Source of the DNA: Williamsia limnetica
Lineage (GTDB): Bacteria > Actinomycetota > Actinomycetes > Mycobacteriales > Mycobacteriaceae
Direction of reading: 5' to 3'
Length of the DNA: 64,000 nt
Assembly: GCF_003217475.1 (NCBI RefSeq)
Contig: NZ_QJSP01000025.1
Coordinates: forward strand, 1 to 64,000
Below, one piece after another: positions 59,784 through 64,000 of the stretch (position 1 is its first letter; each line of letters starts with the position of its first letter). A program made the translations under genes and the position numbers. A model generated the notes under the pieces. That model was not told the origin of the DNA. It ran no database searches and saw only the letters and a program-made list of their open reading frames with translations.

Positions 59784-60428
59784 GTGATCACACGGCCTGC
59801 GGAGTTGATCGACAGGATCGAACGGCTACGGAGTACGCGTGAGCGAGTGCTCATCGGCATCGTCGGCGAACCCGGTTCGGGGAAGAGCACCGTGTCCGGT
59901 GCCGTGGCCGATGAACTGGGGACCGACGCAGTGGTCGTTCCGATGGACGGCTTTCACCTGTCGAATGAAGAACTTGCACGACTCTGCAGATCTGATCGAA
60001 AAGGGGCGATCGATACTTTCGATGCGTTCGGGTACCTCCAGCTGATCAGGCGTCTTTGCGCGCGAGATGAACCGGTGGTGTACGCGCCCGACTATGTGCG
60101 CGGTGTCGAGGAGGCGATCGCGGGTTCAATCGCTGTGTCCGCCGATGTGCCGGTGGTGATCACGGAAGGCAACTACTTGCTCGACGAGGATGAGCCGTGG
60201 CCCGGGCTACGCGATCTGGTCGATGAGATCTGGTATGTCGAAGCGCCGCATCACCTTCGGCTGGAGCGTCTCGTGGAGCGTCATATCCGGTTCGGGATGT
60301 CCGAATCCGCGGCGTGGCGATGGGCCGAGGGGCCGGACGAGAGCAACGCTCAGCGAGTGCGGGCGCGCCGTGGGAACGCCGATCTGGTCATAGATGTGAC
60401 CGCGTTCGCTGCCGGTGATCAGCGCTAG
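59784..60428 (+). CDS. Nucleoside/nucleotide kinase-like P-loop protein
   Basis: A 214-residue protein. Walker A is GEPGSGKST, followed by VVVPMDGFHLSNEEL (the Asp-Gly-Phe-His segment of the uridine kinase/phosphoribulokinase fold), YAPDYVRGVEEA and VITEGNYLL. This is the family of panthothenate/uridine-kinase-like proteins of unknown specificity (COG1072/YegI-like). GTG 59784 is used. It is divergent from udgX and ends just before the convergent TetR gene. Confidence 0.82.
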   Translation: MITRPAELIDRIERLRSTRERVLIGIVGEPGSGKSTVSGAVADELGTDAVVVPMDGFHLSNEELARLCRSDRKGAIDTFDAFGYLQLIRRLCARDEPVVYAPDYVRGVEEAIAGSIAVSADVPVVITEGNYLLDEDEPWPGLRDLVDEIWYVEAPHHLRLERLVERHIRFGMSESAAWRWAEGPDESNAQRVRARRGNADLVIDVTAFAAGDQR

Positions 60429-61046
60429 TCAGGTCCGAAGGCCCAGACCGCGTGTCAGGGTCGTCGCCGCAAAGTGCGCGGCACCGTCCCAATCCGTACG
60501 GTGCAAGCGGTGTCGCACGCCGGTGAACTGATCGGCCAGGCCAGTCATGGTGGCCCACAGCACGGTCAGGGCGTTTGTCATCTGGGGGCTTCCGGCGTCT
60601 GAGCGTTCTCTGAACATCCGCTCGAGCGAATTGTGCAGCAAGGCCAGAACGTCGTGAGCCGCCGAGGTCAAGGCCTCTGTGTGAACAGATGTCGTCTCGC
60701 CGTTCGTGTCGGCGAGCAAAGACCAGATGTTCAGTTCTCGGCCGTAGGTCCGGTATACATCGAGATACTCGGTGGCTACCAGGACGAAGAGGTCGACGGG
60801 GTCCTCAGTGGCGACGCATGCGGGCTCGATGGCCTTGTGCAGCAGTGTGAGCCGCTCCGCGTACAGCTCGGCGAAAAGGGCTTCTTTGGTTGCGAAATAC
60901 GTGTAGATCGTGCCGAGGCTGATGCCGGCGCCCTTCGCGACGTCGCGCATCTGCAGTGCCGCGTACCCCTTGTCGGCGAGTAGTTCGGCACCGGCGGTGA
61001 GGATGTCGCGGCGTCGTGCGTCGCGGTCACCCCATTTGGTCGCCAT
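60429..61046 (-). CDS. TetR-family regulator (adjacent to the BVMO)
   Basis: About 205 residues. The helix-turn-helix LQMRDVAKGAGISLGTIYTYFATKEALFAEL is clear; the C-terminal domain has no specific signature. ATG 61046 overlaps the end of the BVMO gene by 20 bp, so the two are cotranscribed. It probably regulates the monooxygenase through the TGAACATTGTTCA palindrome upstream of that gene. Confidence 0.9.
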   Translation of the reverse strand: MATKWGDRDARRRDILTAGAELLADKGYAALQMRDVAKGAGISLGTIYTYFATKEALFAELYAERLTLLHKAIEPACVATEDPVDLFVLVATEYLDVYRTYGRELNIWSLLADTNGETTSVHTEALTSAAHDVLALLHNSLERMFRERSDAGSPQMTNALTVLWATMTGLADQFTGVRHRLHRTDWDGAAHFAATTLTRGLGLRT

Positions 61047-62505
61047 CGGAACCCCGTTCTGGGTGCGTGATCGTGTAATCCGACGACAGTGGTTGCCCAA
61101 GATACTGTTTCAGTGTGGCGAGATCGAACGGCCAGAGGTCAACCGTCCCGTCGTCTTTGAAGTACCAACTCTCGCAACCGGTGTTCCAGACTGTCGGTTG
61201 TAGCGCATCCACCACGTCGGTGTTGAAGCGGCTCGTTGCGGTCTCGGACACCTCGACCGTCATCATTTCTCCGCGTGCGAATGCCGAGATCCACCGGACG
61301 ATGTGGTCGCAGGTGAGTTCGGCTGCGGTCTGCAGGTGGATGCTGCCGACCGGGCTGTTGGGGCCGAGAATCGTGAAGAAGTTTGGAAAGCCGGGGATGC
61401 TCGTCATCGCAAAGGCATGCGGCCCGCTCTTCCACGCCTCGTCGATGGTGATGCCATCGCGTCCGGTAAGCTCCATCGGACGCATGTAATTGTGCGCTTG
61501 GAATCCGGTGGCGAGGACGACGACATCCAGGTCGTGATGGTTGCCGTCGGCGGTGACGATACCCGTCGCGTCGACGTGGTCGATGCGTTCGGTCACCACC
61601 TCGACGTTCGACTGCTGGACCGCGCGAAAATAGTTGCCGGACAGCACCTGCCGCTTGCACAGCGGCTGGTAGTCAGGCCGCAATCGTTCCCGCAGGTTCC
61701 GGTCGCGGATCAGGTACAGGCAGAGTCGGGCGTAGGCCTGCACGGCGCGCCTCTTGATACCCGGGTGGATCGTCAGGTCGGTGAACAAGGCGCTGGCGCG
61801 CACCGATGCCCGAAAGGATGCCTGCGCCAATGAGGGGCGACGGCGGAACAATCGGGTCATGAACTTCGGCTGGGGAAGCGTGGTCGGCGCCCACAGGACC
61901 CACTGCGGACTGCGTTGGAAAAGCGACAGCTTGTGCACGATGGGTTGCAGCGCGCCGGTGATCTGTACGCCTGTCGACCCGCCGCCGATGATGGCGACCC
62001 GCTTGTCCGTGGCGTCGAGGTCCCGATCCCAGCGTGCGGTGTGGACCACGGGGCCGGCGAAGTCGTCGAGGCCAGGGATGTCAGGACGGTTCGGATGATG
62101 CAGCACACCGGTTGCCGCGATCAGGAAGTCCGCGGTGAACTTCTCACCGGCAGCGGACTCGACGTGCCAGGCGTTGTCGACGAACTTGGCGGCGACGACC
62201 TCGGAGTCGAGTCGAATGTGGGGCCACAGATCATGATCGTCGGCGACATCGCGGTGATAGGCGAGGATGTCATCGCGCGCGGAGAAGATGTTGGGCCAGT
62301 CGGTCTTGTTCTGGAACGAGTACCGGTAGAGCAGCGAAGGGACATCGCAGGCGAGGCCGGGATAGCGGTTCCAGAACCACACGCCGCCGACGTCGGAGCC
62401 CTTTTCGAGGATGGTGAAATCGTCGATGCCGGCGGCCTTGAGTTTGGCGCCCATCGCCAGTCCGGACATGCCCGCGCCGATGACCAACACCCGCGGCTCA
62501 GCCAC
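61027..62505 (-). CDS. Flavin-containing monooxygenase (Baeyer-Villiger type)
   Basis: A 492-residue flavoprotein. The N-terminal FAD Rossmann motif is GAGMSGLAMG, the second (NADPH) Rossmann motif is GGGSTG, and the BVMO fingerprint appears as FAGPVVHTARWD in place of FxGxxxHTxxWP. It oxygenates ketones to esters with NADPH and O2. The substrate is unknown. The GTG start at 62505 is used (VAEPRVLVIGAGMSG in translation, Met first). A TetR gene follows, overlapping by 20 bp. Confidence 0.93.
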   Translation of the reverse strand: MAEPRVLVIGAGMSGLAMGAKLKAAGIDDFTILEKGSDVGGVWFWNRYPGLACDVPSLLYRYSFQNKTDWPNIFSARDDILAYHRDVADDHDLWPHIRLDSEVVAAKFVDNAWHVESAAGEKFTADFLIAATGVLHHPNRPDIPGLDDFAGPVVHTARWDRDLDATDKRVAIIGGGSTGVQITGALQPIVHKLSLFQRSPQWVLWAPTTLPQPKFMTRLFRRRPSLAQASFRASVRASALFTDLTIHPGIKRRAVQAYARLCLYLIRDRNLRERLRPDYQPLCKRQVLSGNYFRAVQQSNVEVVTERIDHVDATGIVTADGNHHDLDVVVLATGFQAHNYMRPMELTGRDGITIDEAWKSGPHAFAMTSIPGFPNFFTILGPNSPVGSIHLQTAAELTCDHIVRWISAFARGEMMTVEVSETATSRFNTDVVDALQPTVWNTGCESWYFKDDGTVDLWPFDLATLKQYLGQPLSSDYTITHPERGSDGDQMG

Positions 62506-62538
62506 GCGAAAGCCTTGTGCCTCTTGTAACCCCCATTA

Positions 62539-62551
62539 TGAACATTGTTCA
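62539..62551. promoter_or_regulatory. Palindrome TGAACATTGTTCA upstream of the BVMO
   Basis: A 13-bp palindrome (TGAACA and TGTTCA around a T) 34 bp before the BVMO start, with AT-rich flanks. It is a candidate operator for the cotranscribed TetR regulator. Confidence 0.55.
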
Positions 62552-62647
62552 AAATGTAGAGTGTCGACGCGTTCGAGTCAATGGCCGATGTCATGATCGC
62601 CGGGTCCCGACGACGTGCAAGTGTCGACTTTCGATACTGTCGTGATC

Positions 62648-64000
62648 GTGACTGTTGCGCCGTATGGATCGTGGACCTCGCCTATTGCAGCTGCCGACCT
62701 CGCCGCGAGCGGGCATCCCGTATCCGGTGCTCGTTTTGTCGGATCCGACGTCTGGTGGGCGGAAGCCCGGCCAACCGAGGGCGGGCGTACGGCGATTCGC
62801 AGGCGGGGTGACGACGGCGAACCCGTCGACGTGTTGCCCGCCCCGTACGACGCGCGGACCCGTGTGCACGAGTACGGCGGTGGGGCGTGGGCCGTCACCG
62901 CGGACGCGCGACTCGTCTACGCCGAATACTCCGATCAGCGTCTCTACCTCGTCGAGGAGGGTCGTCGAACCGCGTTGACCCCCGAGAGCAACTCGCAGGT
63001 TCGCTACGGAGACCTGTCGGTGCGCGACGACGAGGTTTGGTGTGTGCGCGAAAGCCACGACGGTGACGGGAAGATCATCCGGGACATCGTGACAATCGGA
63101 CTGGACGGCGCCCCTGCCCGTTCGGTCGTGTCCGGGTCCGATTTCCTCGCCTACCCGCGGGTCTCGCCGGACGGTCGCAGGCTGGCGTGGATTGCCTGGA
63201 ATCATCCGCAGATGCCCTGGGATGGAACAGAATTACGGGTCGCGTCGCTGGGGGCGGATGGTGTTGCGGGGGAGTGGCTCGTTCTTGCAGGGGGCACAGA
63301 CGAATCCGTCCTCCAGCCGGAGTGGACTGGACCCGAACGGCTGCTCGCAACCAGTGACCGCAGCGGCTGGTGGAACCTGCACTCATTCGACGCCGCCGGT
63401 GGAACGTCGCAAGCTCTCGGCACGGTGGCGGCCGACATCGGTGCACCGCTGTGGCAGCTCGGTGCGGGTTGGTACCTGCAGGCCGGTGACGCGACGCTGC
63501 TGACCGTGCGGACAGTGGGAACCGACACCCTCGCCAGGCTCGACACGAACACAGGCGAATTCGACGATATGGACCTCGGCGATCACACCACCATCGCCTT
63601 GCTCGACATCGACGGACCACGGGTTCTGCTCAGGACCGCAGGTGCGCGGACCCCTGGCGGTATTCGTATCCTGGACCTGAGATCGGGCGAGCTCTCGGAT
63701 GTGCGACTGTCACTCGACGACGTTCCGTCAGAGCAGTTTCTACCCATTGCGCAGCAGATCACGTTCGAGGGACCGAAGCGCGAGGTACATGCGGTCGTGT
63801 ACCCGCCGCGCAACCCCGAACAAACCGGTCCGGACGGCGAGCTCCCCCCGTACATCGCGTTCGTCCACGGCGGCCCGACTGCGCACGTCGCACCTCGCCT
63901 CGATCCCGTGTACGCGTTCTTCACCTCGCGCGGTTACGGAGTGGTGGACGTCAACTACGGCGGGTCCAGTGGCTACGGCCGGGAATACCGCAATCGTCTG
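62648..64000 (+). CDS. S9-family prolyl oligopeptidase-like peptidase (5' part; truncated by window end)
   Basis: GTG 62648 (or GTG 62642) opens a frame that runs to the window end without a stop, 451 codons. It reads VTVAPYGSWTSPIAAADLAA, then a beta-propeller typical of S9 dipeptidyl aminopeptidases/acylaminoacyl peptidases (VHEYGGGAWAVTADARLVYA, YPRVSPDGRRLAWIAWNHPQ, LLATSDRSGWWNL), and the start of the hydrolase domain (IAFVHGGPTAHVAPRLDPVYAFFTSRGYGVVDVNYGGSSGYGREYRN). HGGP is the oxyanion motif. The catalytic Ser (GxSxGG) lies beyond the window. It is divergent from the BVMO gene. Confidence 0.85.
   Translation, partial: MTVAPYGSWTSPIAAADLAASGHPVSGARFVGSDVWWAEARPTEGGRTAIRRRGDDGEPVDVLPAPYDARTRVHEYGGGAWAVTADARLVYAEYSDQRLYLVEEGRRTALTPESNSQVRYGDLSVRDDEVWCVRESHDGDGKIIRDIVTIGLDGAPARSVVSGSDFLAYPRVSPDGRRLAWIAWNHPQMPWDGTELRVASLGADGVAGEWLVLAGGTDESVLQPEWTGPERLLATSDRSGWWNLHSFDAAGGTSQALGTVAADIGAPLWQLGAGWYLQAGDATLLTVRTVGTDTLARLDTNTGEFDDMDLGDHTTIALLDIDGPRVLLRTAGARTPGGIRILDLRSGELSDVRLSLDDVPSEQFLPIAQQITFEGPKREVHAVVYPPRNPEQTGPDGELPPYIAFVHGGPTAHVAPRLDPVYAFFTSRGYGVVDVNYGGSSGYGREYRNRL

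Noticed and set aside
1-64000. tRNA/rRNA genes, CRISPR arrays, transposases, prophage
   Set aside because: No clover-leaf-like sequence, regularly spaced repeats, transposase or integrase motifs were recognised on either strand by reading. A tRNAscan or ISfinder search would be needed to exclude them fully.

Overview
The window is a high-GC actinobacterial chromosome segment. It most resembles a mycolic-acid-containing Mycobacteriales genome such as Gordonia or Williamsia; that placement is inference from gene content, because no rRNA or other marker is present. Supporting content: a WS/DGAT-type wax ester/triacylglycerol synthase, a FadE5-like long acyl-CoA dehydrogenase, an MpaB/Lcp-type DUF2236 oxygenase, a mycofactocin-type SDR with a TetR neighbour, a DUF4185 protein (a family linked to arabinan cleavage), UdgX-type glycosylase, and DtxR/IdeR-like iron boxes. 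Genes are densely packed with many 1-4 bp overlaps. No gene-free stretch exceeds about 300 bases. No tRNA, rRNA, CRISPR, phage or insertion sequence was recognised.

Region 1 (1-18.85 kb) is an iron/siderophore locus. It holds the 3' end of an NRPS gene, a siderophore-interacting reductase fused to a methyltransferase-like domain, an asymmetric pair of ABC exporter half-transporters plus a truncated third copy, a pseudo-adenylation protein, an unusual alphaCTD/sigma4-like DNA-binding protein, an isochorismate synthase, and a FecCD-FecCD-FecE importer with a separate FecB lipoprotein and a PPOX-type flavoprotein. Four good and one weaker DtxR/IdeR-like boxes sit before the transcription units. 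The likely scheme is chorismate to isochorismate to an aryl-capped siderophore, NRPS assembly, ABC export, FecBCDE import and flavin-dependent iron release.

Region 2 (18.9-30.3 kb) is lipid and general metabolism: SDR, CitE-like lyase, FadE5-like dehydrogenase with a palindromic operator, APC permease, small alarmone synthetase, endonuclease IV, wax ester synthase, hydrolase, thioesterase and DUF2236 oxygenase. Region 3 (30.3-44.8 kb) holds an orphan D12 adenine methyltransferase with a small upstream partner, a PAP2 membrane enzyme, a DMT transporter, an isolated lower-GC ATP-grasp gene ending in a strong terminator, a hydrolase/thioesterase pair, MFS plus GntR regulator, a YibE/F protein, FAH and MBL hydrolases and a DUF418-type membrane protein.

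Region 4 (44.8-64 kb) is rich in regulation. It has a TetR/ABC-2-like pair with tandem palindromic operators, a two-component system cotranscribed with an Asp/Trp-rich secreted protein and facing an HdeD-like gene across 11-bp direct repeats, a lytic transglycosylase, a GNAT plus OSBS/NSAR pair, a mycofactocin-type SDR with TetR and MoxR/VWA genes, a Gly/Asp/Phe-repeat membrane protein, DUF4334 and DUF4185 proteins, UdgX, a P-loop kinase, a BVMO with TetR, and the 5' part of an S9 peptidase running off the end.
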